From Microbacterium sp. Leaf288 (GTDB lineage Bacteria; Actinomycetota; Actinomycetes; Actinomycetales; Microbacteriaceae): a DNA stretch of 64,000 bases. How positions within the stretch are numbered: the first letter of the stretch is position 1; each line of letters begins with the position of its first letter. The stretch spans positions 196,515-260,514 of the forward strand of contig NZ_LMNI01000011.1 of the NCBI RefSeq assembly GCF_001422925.1, in the 5' to 3' direction. Under the pieces are notes generated by a model, which searched no databases, had not been told where the DNA came from, and worked only from the letters and a program-made list of their open reading frames with translations. Positions 47,882 to 56,789 of this stretch are shown here, in pieces. Made by a program: the position numbers and the translations under genes.

Positions 47882-50800
47882 ATGCGATACATCGAGGACG
47901 AAGGCCGGATCGTCTGGAGCGCGAGCGATCTCAAGACCGCTGCGGAGTGCGAGTTCGCGTGGCTGCGCGCGATCGACGCGCGACTCGGTCGCGTGGCCGC
48001 GGTCGAAGATCCGGAAGACCTCACCCTCGAGCGCGCGGGGCGCCTCGGCACGGTGCACGAGCGCCGGGTGCTCGCCGACTACATCGAGCGCTACGGGGAT
48101 CGCGTGGTCGAGATCCCCGAGACGCGGTCGTCGGATGCTGCGGCCCTCGCCGACGCGGTCGCCCAGACGAACGCAGCCCTCGCCTCGGATGCCGAAGTCG
48201 TCTACCAGGCCGCGTTCTCGACGGAGTCGTTCGTCGGTTTCGCGGACTTCCTCGTCCGCGACGAGTCCGGGCGCTGGCTCGTGCAGGACACCAAGCTCGC
48301 GCGCCACGCCCGCGTGACCGCGCTCATGCAGCTGGCCGCATACGTCGACCAGCTCGACCGCCTCGGGGTCGCGCGCTCCGGCCGGGTGCAGCTGCTGCTC
48401 GGCGACGGCAGCGTCAGCGAGCACGAGGTCGACGACCTGCTGCCCGTGTTCGCGCTGCGGCGCGAACGGCTCGCCGCGCTCATCGCGGACCGCCGCCTCG
48501 ACCTCCGAGCGGCGGGGGAGCCGATCGCGTGGGGCGACCCGCGGGGCGAGCTCGGCGTCGTCGCGTGCGGGCGCTGCGCGACGTGCGACGCAGAGGTCGT
48601 GGCATCGCGCGATCTGCTGCTCGTGGCGGGGATGCGCCCCGTGCAGCGCGAGCGGCTGCGCGCCGCCGGGATCGAGACGATCGAACAGCTCGCCGGGGCG
48701 CCGAGCGGGCCGGCGGGCATGAACCCCGACGTGTTCGCGTCGCTGCGCACGCAGGCGCGCCTGCAGCTCGAGAGCCCGGCGGGCACGCCGCCGCTCATCG
48801 CGCCGAAGACCGTGCCGCACGAGGTCGTCGTGGCGGAGAGCGTGCTCGCAACGGACGGCGCGTCGGTCGCCCAGGCGACGGTGGCGGCCGTGCTGGAGGC
48901 CCCTGCGGCCGTTCCTGCTCCGCCGATCCCGGTGTTCGAGGTCGTCGCCCCCCAGGCGCTCGGCGCGCTTCCGCGGCCCGACCACGGCGACCTGTTCTTC
49001 GATTTCGAGGGCGACCCGCTGCACACCGAGCCGCCGACGCCGGGGGAACCCACGCAGTGGGGCATCGACTACCTGTTCGGGTGGGTCGACACCCGCGAGC
49101 AGTACACCGCGCTGTGGGCGCACTCGTTCGCCGACGAGAAGCGGGCGCTCGAGACGTTCCTCGACCTCGTGAACCTCCGCCGACAGCAGTTCCCCGGCAT
49201 GCACATCTACCACTACGCGCCGTACGAGCCGACGCATCTGCTCGCGATGGCGGCGCGCCACGGCGTGCGCGAGGCCGACGTCGATCGTCTCCTGCGCGAC
49301 GGCGTGTTCGTCGACCTGTACCCGATCGTGCGCCGGGCACTGCGCGTCGGCTCCCGCTCTTACTCGATCAAGAAGCTCGAGCCGCTCTACATGGGCGATG
49401 AGGTGCGCACGAGCGACGTGCAGAAGGGCGACGACTCGATCGTCCGCTACGTCGAGGCGCGTGCGCTGCAGGCCGACGGCGCCGAGGCCGAGGCAGGCCT
49501 CGTGTTCGATGACCTCGCGGACTACAACCGCTACGACTGCGTCTCGACCCGGCGCCTGCGCGACTGGCTCGTCGACCGTGCGCGCGAGGCGAAGCTCGTG
49601 CCGTCGCCGAATCCCGAGCCCGACGAGCGGGCGTACGAGCCGTCGCCGCGCGCGACGCTGCTCGATGCGCTCGCCCTCGGTCACCCTGACGACTCGATGG
49701 CCGCGCGATCGCTACGGCTCGGCGCTGCGGCGATCGACTACTACCCGCGCGAGGCGAAATCGTTCTGGGCCACGCACTTCCTGCGGCTGCGCGAGCCCGT
49801 CTCGCTGTGGGAGGAGACCCGCGACGTCGTCGCGATCGACCCCGCGCGCAGCGTCGTGCGCGAGGACTGGCACTTCCTCGAGAGCGGCAAGGGCGGCGAG
49901 CGGCGCATCGTCGAGCTGCGGGGCGACCTCGCCCCCGGCACACGGCTCAGCGAGGGCACGAACCCGTTCGCGCTGTACGAGCTGCCCGCACCGTTCCCGT
50001 TCGAGGCATCGCCGCGTTGGATCCATGCGTACCGGTCGGTGACCGTCGTCGAGGTGCTCGACGACGGCGCGGTGATCGAAGAGACCGCGGTCGACGGAGT
50101 GACCTGGAGCGAACTGCCCCTCGCGCTCACCCCGCAGGCGCCGCCCGCCGCCGGCAACCAGCAGAAGGCGATCGACGCGTGGGCCGACGCCGTCATCGCG
50201 GCTGCGCCGGAGCTTCCGGCCGACCCGGCCACCGACATCCTGTGCCGTCGTCCGCCGCGCACCCTCACGGGAACCCTTCCCGCGGTGGGGGACGACGCGG
50301 TCGACGCCATCGCACGCGCTGTGCGCGACCTCGACCGCAGCTACCTCGCCGTGCAGGGCCCGCCAGGAACCGGCAAGACGTACGTCGGCTCCCACGTGAT
50401 CGCCCGCCTCGTGCGGGACCACGGGTACAAGGTCGGCGTGGTCGCCCAGGGGCACGCGACCATCGAGCACCTCCTGGACCGCGTCATCGCGGCGGGGGTG
50501 CCTGCGGTCCAGGTGGGCAAGGCGCCGAAGGACGCGACGGCCGGGCACGCGTTCACCGTGCTCCCCAAGAACGGCGTGGCTGCCTTCACGGCCGAGCACG
50601 AGGCATCCGGTTACGTCATCGGCGGCACCGCGTGGGACTTCAGCCACGAGGGTCGTGTGCCGCGCGGGAGCCTCGACCTCCTCGTCGTCGACGAGGCCGG
50701 TCAGTTCTCACTCGCGTCGACGATCGCGGTGTCGCTCGCCGCGCCCCGGCTGCTGCTGCTCGGCGATCCGCAGCAGCTGCCGCAGGTGAGCCAGGGCACG

Positions 50801-51511
50801 CACCCCGCCCCCGTCGACACGTCGGCGCTCGGCTGGGTGATGGACGGTGCCGACGTCATCCCGCCCGAGTACGGGTACTTCCTCGCCGAGACCCGGCGCA
50901 TGCGTCCCGAGGTCGCGGCGCCCGTGTCGACGCTGTCGTATCGCGGCGAGCTCGAGGCGCACCCCTCGACGGCGCTGCGGCGCCTCGGCGGCGTCGCCGC
51001 GGGCCTCGTGCCGATCGCGTTGCGCCATCACGGCAACGCCACGCAGTCGCTCGAAGAGGCTGCGGAGGTCGCCCGCCTGGTCACCGATCTGATCGGACGG
51101 GAGTGGACGGATGCCGCCACCTCCGACACGGACGGCTCCTCGGTCGCGCTGCCGCCGCGGCCGCTCGAGCAGCAGGACCTCATCGTCGTCACGCCGTACA
51201 ACGCGCAGCAGGTCGCGGTCGAGGAGGCTCTCGCCGCCGCAGGATTCCCCGATGTGCCCGTCGGCACGGTCGACAAGTTCCAGGGCAAGGAGGCTGCCGT
51301 CGCGATCGTGTCGCTGGCGGCCTCGAGCGGGCGCGACGCCCCGCGCGGGCTCGAGTTCCTGCTGCTGCGCAACCGCCTGAACGTCGCGATCTCGCGCGCG
51401 ATGCACACGGCGTACGTCGTGTACTCGCCGGGGCTCCTCGACGACCTGCCCTACACCCCTGAGGGCGTGGCTCGGCTGAGCGGTTTCGCGCGACTGGTCG
51501 GCCGGGGCTGA
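47882..51511 (+). CDS. TM0106-type RecB-like nuclease fused to SF1 helicase
   Basis: The 1209-residue protein joins three parts. Residues 1-250 are a Cas4/RecB-like nuclease with GFADFLVRD, VQDTKLA and QLAAY, and four Cys (23, 229, 232, 235) placed as in 4Fe-4S nucleases. Residues about 370-560 are a YprB-like RNase H fold (DLFFDFEGDPLH, YHYAPYEPTHL, YNRYDCVSTRRL). Residues about 740-1209 are a Dna2/UPF1-type helicase with Walker A GPPGTGKT (826-833), LLVVDEAGQFSLAS, LLGDPQQLPQV, and VGTVDKFQGKEAAV. It probably processes DNA ends; the pathway is unknown. The ATG at 47882 follows AAGGGCGGGGT. Confidence 0.88.
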   Translation: MRYIEDEGRIVWSASDLKTAAECEFAWLRAIDARLGRVAAVEDPEDLTLERAGRLGTVHERRVLADYIERYGDRVVEIPETRSSDAAALADAVAQTNAALASDAEVVYQAAFSTESFVGFADFLVRDESGRWLVQDTKLARHARVTALMQLAAYVDQLDRLGVARSGRVQLLLGDGSVSEHEVDDLLPVFALRRERLAALIADRRLDLRAAGEPIAWGDPRGELGVVACGRCATCDAEVVASRDLLLVAGMRPVQRERLRAAGIETIEQLAGAPSGPAGMNPDVFASLRTQARLQLESPAGTPPLIAPKTVPHEVVVAESVLATDGASVAQATVAAVLEAPAAVPAPPIPVFEVVAPQALGALPRPDHGDLFFDFEGDPLHTEPPTPGEPTQWGIDYLFGWVDTREQYTALWAHSFADEKRALETFLDLVNLRRQQFPGMHIYHYAPYEPTHLLAMAARHGVREADVDRLLRDGVFVDLYPIVRRALRVGSRSYSIKKLEPLYMGDEVRTSDVQKGDDSIVRYVEARALQADGAEAEAGLVFDDLADYNRYDCVSTRRLRDWLVDRAREAKLVPSPNPEPDERAYEPSPRATLLDALALGHPDDSMAARSLRLGAAAIDYYPREAKSFWATHFLRLREPVSLWEETRDVVAIDPARSVVREDWHFLESGKGGERRIVELRGDLAPGTRLSEGTNPFALYELPAPFPFEASPRWIHAYRSVTVVEVLDDGAVIEETAVDGVTWSELPLALTPQAPPAAGNQQKAIDAWADAVIAAAPELPADPATDILCRRPPRTLTGTLPAVGDDAVDAIARAVRDLDRSYLAVQGPPGTGKTYVGSHVIARLVRDHGYKVGVVAQGHATIEHLLDRVIAAGVPAVQVGKAPKDATAGHAFTVLPKNGVAAFTAEHEASGYVIGGTAWDFSHEGRVPRGSLDLLVVDEAGQFSLASTIAVSLAAPRLLLLGDPQQLPQVSQGTHPAPVDTSALGWVMDGADVIPPEYGYFLAETRRMRPEVAAPVSTLSYRGELEAHPSTALRRLGGVAAGLVPIALRHHGNATQSLEEAAEVARLVTDLIGREWTDAATSDTDGSSVALPPRPLEQQDLIVVTPYNAQQVAVEEALAAAGFPDVPVGTVDKFQGKEAAVAIVSLAASSGRDAPRGLEFLLLRNRLNVAISRAMHTAYVVYSPGLLDDLPYTPEGVARLSGFARLVGRG

Positions 51512-51603
51512 GGCCCGCGTAGACTCGCGCACACGTCGCACACGACAGCCCCCGAGCGTCTCGCACCGGTCTGGGACGAGACACCCGCCGAACAGGAGCA
51601 CGC

Positions 51604-51924
51604 ATGGCCGACGACGCCTCGCAGCAGTTCGAGATCGACCTCCCGCCCGAGCTCATCGGCGGCAACTACGCCGACTTCGCGAACGTCTGGCACACGCCGA
51701 CGGTGTTCGTGATGGACTTCCTCACCCTCGCACAGCCGCCGCGCGAGCAGGTCGACGCCGAGACCGGCCAGCGCCACACGGTCGTCCCGGCGCGCGTGGT
51801 CAGCCGCATCCGCATCCCACCCGACCAGGTGTTCGAACTCGCGAAGGCGCTGACCCAGCAGCTGGAGTTCTGGGAGCGGGAAACCGGTCGCCGCAACCCG
51901 CAGGAGCCCCCGCTCGGCGACTGA
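51604..51924 (+). CDS. DUF3467 domain-containing protein
   Basis: The 106-residue protein shows the DUF3467 pattern: IDLPPELIGGNYADFANVWHTPTVFVMDFLTLA, ARVVSRIRIPPDQVFELAKALTQQLEFWE. The family is small, soluble and of unknown function. AGGAG lies well spaced before the ATG. It follows the nuclease-helicase gene by 92 bp in the same direction, but a TAGACT box at about 51520 suggests its own promoter. Confidence 0.87.
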   Translation: MADDASQQFEIDLPPELIGGNYADFANVWHTPTVFVMDFLTLAQPPREQVDAETGQRHTVVPARVVSRIRIPPDQVFELAKALTQQLEFWERETGRRNPQEPPLGD

Positions 51925-51937
51925 GGCGGTACCCGGA

Positions 51938-51981
51938 CGACGCGTCCGAGTGGTGGATCGTTACACTGCCGACGCGTCCGA
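51938..51981 (+). promoter_or_regulatory. Paired direct repeats CGACGCGTCCGA around a promoter
   Basis: The 12-mer CGACGCGTCCGA occurs at 51938-51949 and 51970-51981, 32 bp apart, about three helical turns. TTACACT, a good -10 candidate, lies between the copies at 51961-51967. The first copy also forms a short hairpin CGGACG-ACG-CGTCCG behind the DUF3467 gene. A regulator of the downstream membrane protein/decarboxylase operon could bind here. The following 160 bases are unusually AT-rich and untranslated. Confidence 0.5.
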
Positions 51982-52113
51982 AGTCAACCCCTTTGGGTGG
52001 AAAATTCCGGCCACGTAGCCTTGCCACGCGTCGTAAAAAGCGCACTGGCGCGGTATCCGTTCGGCGAGGGGCGGATGCCGCGCCGTCGCGTGTCCGGTAT
52101 CACTGCCTGTGCT

Positions 52114-52138
52114 TCCTCCTCTGACACACGGAGGAGGA
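52114..52138 (+). promoter_or_regulatory. RBS-sequestering hairpin
   Basis: TCCTCCTC (52114-52121) and GAGGAGGA (52131-52138) are perfectly complementary around a 9-base loop. The right arm is the whole Shine-Dalgarno sequence of the gene starting at 52143. Folding would hide the ribosome site, as in RNA thermometers, riboswitch platforms or protein-controlled leaders. Confidence 0.6.
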
Positions 52139-52142
52139 CGAC

Positions 52143-52703
52143 ATGACCACGATCGACCAGCCGCTCGCGACGATCGCGACCACGCATGAGGCGGCAGCTC
52201 AGACCCCGACGACGACGGATGCTGCGCCCCGGCGCCGCGGGATCGTCTTCTGGATCGTCCGCTATCTGCCCGCCGAGGTCGCCGGAACGGCCGCGATGGT
52301 GGTCGGGGGACTTCTCGCCACCCTTTGGACCGACGCGGCACCGCTCATCGCCGTGGCGGCCCTCCTCGGCGAGATCATCGGCTTCTATGCCGTGCTCGCG
52401 GTCACGATCTACATCGAGCAGGCGCCCGTCTCGGCGACACGACGGCGGGCTGCCGGCCGCACGGCGGTACTGCTGGTGGCGGAGTTCGGCGCGGCCGAGC
52501 TGCTCGACACCTTCCTGGTGCGCCCGGCGGCACTGATGCTCGGCGTGTGGCTCATCCCCGATCCGCTCTGGGGCATGCTCGCCGGCAAGATCGCCGCCGA
52601 CATCGTGTTCTACGCGGTCGCCGCCGGCGCCTTCACCGTCACCGCCAGGACCGGCCTGCGCGACGCACGCAGCCCTTTGAGCGCGAAGGAGGTGTCGACG
52701 TGA
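52143..52703 (+). CDS. Four-helix membrane protein paired with a decarboxylase
   Basis: The 186-residue protein has a 45-residue polar N terminus and about four hydrophobic helices: AEVAGTAAMVVGGLLATLW, PLIAVAALLGEIIGFYAVLAV, TAVLLVAEFGAAELLDTFLV, and WGMLAGKIAADIVFYAVAAGAF. The family is not recognised. Its stop overlaps the GTG of the decarboxylase gene (GTGA), so the two are tightly coupled and likely work together, for example in moving the decarboxylase substrate or product across the membrane. It lies behind a structured leader. Confidence 0.75.
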   Translation: MTTIDQPLATIATTHEAAAQTPTTTDAAPRRRGIVFWIVRYLPAEVAGTAAMVVGGLLATLWTDAAPLIAVAALLGEIIGFYAVLAVTIYIEQAPVSATRRRAAGRTAVLLVAEFGAAELLDTFLVRPAALMLGVWLIPDPLWGMLAGKIAADIVFYAVAAGAFTVTARTGLRDARSPLSAKEVST

Positions 52704-53965
52704 ACCTCGCGGCCCTCCGACGTGAGCCCCGCACGACCCGGGCACTCGAGAGCAGGCGCCGGGCCGAGGCATCCGCTCTGCTGTCGTCCGTCGCGGCTCG
52801 CGCGGCCATCGCGCTGCACGGCACACCGCTGCTGCTGCTCGATCCGGAGCGCGTGCGCCGCCAGCACCGGCACCTCCGCAACGCGCTGCCGTTCGTCGGG
52901 TTCCACTACGCGGTCAAGGCGCTCGCCCACGACGCCGTGCTCGACGTCCTCGACGATGCCGGCTGCGGGTTCGACGTGGCGACCGGCGAGGAGCTGGCGA
53001 TGCTGACGCGACGCGGTGTCGCGGCATCCCGCATCATCCACACCCACCCGATCAAGAAGCCCGCCGAGATCGCCGAGGCGCTGGCCGCGGGGGTGCGCAC
53101 CTTCGTCGTCGACAACGACGTCGAGATCGAGAAGTTCCGCGGCGCGCCGAGCGACACGCGACTGCTCGTGCGTCTCGCCTACCGCAGCCCGCACGCGAAG
53201 AGCGACCTGTCGAGCAAGTTCGGCGTCGGGCCGTTCGAGGCGGCGCATCTCGTCGAGCGTGCGCATGCCGCGGGCATCACGGTCGCCGGCTTCAGCTATC
53301 ACGTGGGCAGCCAGCTTGACGATCCGGCCCGCTTCGCCACGGCCGCCGCCGACACGCTCGAGCTCATGGGCATCCTCGAGCGGCGCCTCAACGTGCAGTT
53401 CGACACCCTCGACATCGGCGGTGGCTTTCCGGCGTCGTACGACTCCGAGTCGGCGGCCATCGAAGACGTCGCCGCAGTGCTCCGTCCGGTGCTCGAGCCG
53501 CATGCGCGGCGGCTCGACATCATCGCCGAGCCCGGACGGGTGATGGTGGCCGACGCGATGACCCTGGTCACGAGCGTCGTGGGCATCGCCGAGCGCGGCG
53601 ACGGTCGCTGGTACTACCTGGACGACGGGCTCTACGGCTCGTACTCGAACGTGCTCACCGAGGACGTGCACCCGCTCGTGTTCGCCGAGCGGGATCTCAG
53701 AGGCACGACGGACGCGGCGAACCACCGCTGGGCGACCCTCGGAGGCCCGACCTGCGACTCGTCGGACGTGATCGCGCGCGAGGTGCTGCTGCCCGACCTG
53801 GCGGTCGGTGACCTGCTGGTGAGTCCGACGATGGGTGCGTACACGACGGTCACCGCGACGCGGTTCAACGGTCGCCCGTTCACACCGGTCGCCGTGGTCG
53901 GTCGCGGTGCGACGACCGCCGAGGTCGCCGTGGCATCGGATGTGCGCCGCGTGCCGATCGTATGA
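52700..53965 (+). CDS. Group III PLP-dependent decarboxylase (ornithine/lysine/DAP type)
   Basis: The 421-residue alanine racemase-fold decarboxylase has the PLP Lys73 in FHYAVKALAH, the phosphate-binding LDIGGGFPASYD, HVGSQ, AEPGRVMV and the substrate-side Cys352 in GPTCDSSDV. These features match eukaryotic-type ornithine decarboxylase and relatives; a diamine or polyamine product is expected. It lacks the features that would mark a dedicated meso-DAP decarboxylase, and the specificity is open. AAGGAGG precedes the GTG at 52700. Cotranscribed with the membrane protein. Confidence 0.85.
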   Translation: MNLAALRREPRTTRALESRRRAEASALLSSVAARAAIALHGTPLLLLDPERVRRQHRHLRNALPFVGFHYAVKALAHDAVLDVLDDAGCGFDVATGEELAMLTRRGVAASRIIHTHPIKKPAEIAEALAAGVRTFVVDNDVEIEKFRGAPSDTRLLVRLAYRSPHAKSDLSSKFGVGPFEAAHLVERAHAAGITVAGFSYHVGSQLDDPARFATAAADTLELMGILERRLNVQFDTLDIGGGFPASYDSESAAIEDVAAVLRPVLEPHARRLDIIAEPGRVMVADAMTLVTSVVGIAERGDGRWYYLDDGLYGSYSNVLTEDVHPLVFAERDLRGTTDAANHRWATLGGPTCDSSDVIAREVLLPDLAVGDLLVSPTMGAYTTVTATRFNGRPFTPVAVVGRGATTAEVAVASDVRRVPIV

Positions 53966-53983
53966 TCGCGCGGATGTCGCGGG

Positions 53984-54616
53984 TCAGACCGTCCCGTACA
54001 GCCGGTCGCCGGCGTCGCCGAGCCCGGGCACGATGTAGCCCTTCTCGTTGAGGCGCTCGTCGAGCGCACCCAGCACGAGGGTGACGTCGCGGCCGGCGAC
54101 CTGCTTCTCGATCGCCGCGACGCCCTCGGGGGCGCCGAGGATGCAGATCGCGGTGACGTCCTGCGCCCCGCGGTTGAACAGGAAGTCGATGGCCGCGCCC
54201 AGCGAGCCGCCGGTCGCGAGCATGGGGTCGAGGACGAAGCACTGGCGGTCGCTCAGGTCGTCGGGCAGACGCTCGGCGTACGTCGTGGGCTCGAGGGTCT
54301 CTTCGTTGCGCGCCATGCCAAGGAAACCGACCTCCGCAGTGGGCAGGAGCTTGACCATGCCCTCGAGCATGCCGAGGCCGGCGCGAAGGATCGGCACGAC
54401 GAGCGGCCGCGGGTCGTCGATGCGCACACCGGTCGTCGTCGTGACGGGCGTCTGGATCTCGATCGGCGCCACTCGGACGTTGCGCGTCGCCTCGTAGGCG
54501 AGCAGCGTCACGAGTTCCTCGGTGAGCTGGCGGAACACCGGCGACGGGGTGCGCTGGTCGCGCAGCACCGTGAGCTTGTGGGTGATGAGGGGGTGGTCGG
54601 CGACGTGCAGGCGCAT
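53984..54616 (-). CDS. upp: Uracil phosphoribosyltransferase
   Basis: The 210-residue salvage enzyme makes UMP from uracil and PRPP. Family blocks are [15 protein letters not shown] at the N terminus, [23 protein letters not shown], the PRPP loop [14 protein letters not shown], and the uracil-binding [16 protein letters not shown] at the C terminus. TAACCT lies 6 bases before the ATG, so the mRNA is leaderless. It is divergent from tadA, which is a common order in this group. Confidence 0.96.
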   Translation of the reverse strand: MRLHVADHPLITHKLTVLRDQRTPSPVFRQLTEELVTLLAYEATRNVRVAPIEIQTPVTTTTGVRIDDPRPLVVPILRAGLGMLEGMVKLLPTAEVGFLGMARNEETLEPTTYAERLPDDLSDRQCFVLDPMLATGGSLGAAIDFLFNRGAQDVTAICILGAPEGVAAIEKQVAGRDVTLVLGALDERLNEKGYIVPGLGDAGDRLYGTV

Positions 54617-54685
54617 AGAGACAGGTTAGTGCGTCGGCACCCCCGAACCCGGGGCGACTTCTTCGCGGGCGGCTACGCTCGTGCT

Positions 54686-55147
54686 GTGCTTCCCGCCCCC
54701 GCCGACCTCACAGCGATGGACCGCGCGCTCGCGCTCGCCGCGGCCGCGGGTGACGCGGGCGACGTTCCCGTGGGGGCGGTGGTGACGGATGCCGCCGGCA
54801 CGGTGATCGGCGAAGGCCGCAACCTTCGCGAGGCCCTGCACGATCCGACCGCGCACGCAGAGGTCGTGGCTCTTCGCGCAGCGGCAGCGGCGCGCGGCAA
54901 CTGGAACCTCGAGGGGTGCACGCTCGTCGTGACCCTCGAGCCCTGCGTGATGTGCGCGGGCGCGGTGCTCCAATCGCGCGTCTCGCGGCTCGTCTTCGGC
55001 GCTTGGGACGAGAAGGCCGGCGCCGCGGGCTCGGTGTACGACGTCGTGCGCGACCGGCGCCTGCCCTATCGGGCAGAGGTCGTCGCGGGCGTGCGCGAGG
55101 CCGAGGCATCCGCTCTCCTGCGCAGCTTCTTCGACGCGCGCCGTTGA
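54686..55147 (+). CDS. tadA: tRNA-specific adenosine deaminase
   Basis: The 153-residue zinc deaminase converts A34 to inosine in tRNA-Arg(ACG). Zinc and catalytic residues are His57 and Glu59 (HAEVVAL) and Cys87/Cys90 (PCVMCAGA). FGAWDEKAGAAGSVYDVV is the family's substrate loop. The GTG at 54686 has TACGCT 6 bases upstream, the leaderless pattern; an open frame further upstream overlaps upp and is not supported. The 100 bp behind it hold no tRNA that I can see. Confidence 0.93.
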   Translation: MLPAPADLTAMDRALALAAAAGDAGDVPVGAVVTDAAGTVIGEGRNLREALHDPTAHAEVVALRAAAAARGNWNLEGCTLVVTLEPCVMCAGAVLQSRVSRLVFGAWDEKAGAAGSVYDVVRDRRLPYRAEVVAGVREAEASALLRSFFDARR

Positions 55148-55248
55148 TTCGACTGGTCCTGCGGCGCACTGAGCTCGTGCTGCGCGGGCGTGCTCGAACC
55201 CGGTGATGATCGTGGCGCGCCAGTTCTCAGTCGGCCGTCTGCCGTCGG

Positions 55249-56583
55249 TCAGAAGGGCGCCCGTGCGTCTCGCGGATCGTCGCCTACTGGACGCCCGGAG
55301 GGTCGTACGGTGAATGTGGGGACTTTGCGTTCGGGGTGGACGACGTAGCGTCGCCCGGTGGGGGATGTCCAGGCCACCGCGCCGCCGGAGCCTTCGATCT
55401 GGCGGACCTGCCAGCCGGTGTTGTCTTTGACGAGGTGGTGCCCTTTGCAGAAGGGCAGGGTGTTGTCGAGGGCGGTTTCGCCGCCGTCGGCCCATCGGAT
55501 CTGGTGGTCGATCTCGCACCGGGAGGCCGGCATCGAGCAGCCCGGGCCCATGCATCGGTCGGCGCGCCATCTGACGAGCCTCTTCAGCGGGGCGGGTGGC
55601 GGATAGGCGTCGCGGCCGACGGAGAGCACGAGACCGGTCTCGGGGTGGGTGAGCACCCGCATCCACCGGCTGTCGCCGCCGCACAGTTCGCGGGCCTTGG
55701 ACAGCGGGATGGGGCCGATACCCTCCACCACCGGCGGGTCGCCCGCATCGGCGTACTGCTCGTCGAGGAGGGCGAGCACCGGTACGGTCACGACCACCTG
55801 GGCACGGATGCCCGACGCCGCCGCCGGAAGGTGGTCAGTGGTGCCGTCGATCAGGAGGTCGGCGGCGACATCAGCACGGAGCTGGTCGAGGGTGCGGGTC
55901 CCGCCCGCGACGGGTGCGATCGCTTTCGCCATCTGGGTGAGACGGCCATGGATCGCGTGGATCTCGACCGCGGGCGCGAAGATCCACAGCCCGGCCATGC
56001 CGTCCTGCCCGCGCTCGACGACGACGCGCCGCGCTCGGAGCGCGCGCTGGTGCCGTTCCTCCAGGGTCGTCGCCTGCGCGGTCTCGATCAGAGTGCGCAG
56101 CGCCCGCCGGAAGGTGCCCACCGGTTCCGATTCGGCCAGCGGCACCGCGCGTTCGAGCAGCCGCTCCCGCAGCTCCGGCGGCGCCTCGTCGAGGAGGTCG
56201 GCGATGATCTCGGCGTGCTTGTCGGTGATCCGACCGGAACCCAGGGCCTCGAGCGCCGGCCGATAGCGCCGCACCAAGGCCTCGGCCTGCGCGATCAGAC
56301 GCCCGGCGGCGTACTCGGTGACGCGCATCGCCGCCGCGAGCTCGAGCCGGATCGATCGTTCGACGATGTCGCGCACTCCGTCGCCGCGGCCGGTGGCCTC
56401 GCGCAGCAGCTCGCGCCGCATCGCGTCGATCCGCATCAGACGCTCCGCCGCGAACACCGACATCATCGTCGCGGTCTCCACGACCAGATCCACCGCATCC
56501 GGCACTGGCGGCGCGAACTCTCCGTCAGCCTCGAACGCCCACGCGTCGTCCTCGCGATCAGGCGGAGGAGACATCTTGGACAT
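55249..56583 (-). CDS. DUF222/HNH endonuclease (13E12 repeat family), SOS-type promoter
   Basis: The 444-residue protein has an N-terminal helical DUF222 domain (about residues 40-300) and a C-terminal HNH nuclease: CMGPGCSMPASRCEIDHQIRWADGGETALDNTLPFCKGHH, with the intact DH pair. Such 13E12-type proteins are abundant and often repeated in actinobacterial genomes. A LexA-like site at 56594-56609 lies 11 bp before the ATG, and a TAGTGT box 6 bases before it, so expression is likely damage-induced. The target and purpose of cleavage are not known. Confidence 0.9.
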   Translation of the reverse strand: MSKMSPPPDREDDAWAFEADGEFAPPVPDAVDLVVETATMMSVFAAERLMRIDAMRRELLREATGRGDGVRDIVERSIRLELAAAMRVTEYAAGRLIAQAEALVRRYRPALEALGSGRITDKHAEIIADLLDEAPPELRERLLERAVPLAESEPVGTFRRALRTLIETAQATTLEERHQRALRARRVVVERGQDGMAGLWIFAPAVEIHAIHGRLTQMAKAIAPVAGGTRTLDQLRADVAADLLIDGTTDHLPAAASGIRAQVVVTVPVLALLDEQYADAGDPPVVEGIGPIPLSKARELCGGDSRWMRVLTHPETGLVLSVGRDAYPPPAPLKRLVRWRADRCMGPGCSMPASRCEIDHQIRWADGGETALDNTLPFCKGHHLVKDNTGWQVRQIEGSGGAVAWTSPTGRRYVVHPERKVPTFTVRPSGRPVGDDPRDARAPF

Positions 56584-56593
56584 GACTCCACAC

Positions 56594-56609
56594 TAGAACA
56601 AATATTCGA
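56594..56609 (-). promoter_or_regulatory. Candidate LexA (SOS) box
   Basis: On the minus strand the site reads TCGAAT-ATTT-GTTCTA, matching 10 of 12 fixed positions of the actinobacterial SOS box TCGAAC-N4-GTTCGA. It overlaps the promoter of the DUF222/HNH gene. LexA boxes upstream of 13E12 genes are known in Mycobacterium tuberculosis. Confidence 0.7.
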
Positions 56610-56789
56610 ATCTCGCAATCATCAGAATCAAGAATCGCAGGGCCCGAGGGCCGGGTTTCGCAGAAGCCGCCGACCGCACCCGACTGCTGCGCGCGGCCGC
56701 GGCGCACCGCTGATACGGGGGACAGCCCCGCGTGTTCGGGGGGACAGCACCCTGCTGGGGCGCTCGGCCGCGGGCCTAGCGTGACGGCC

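Noticed and set aside
55148..55248. Possible tRNA behind tadA (a tRNA gene sometimes follows tadA)
   Set aside because: A T-loop-like GCTCGAACCCGG is present but no acceptor or anticodon arm can be built around it.
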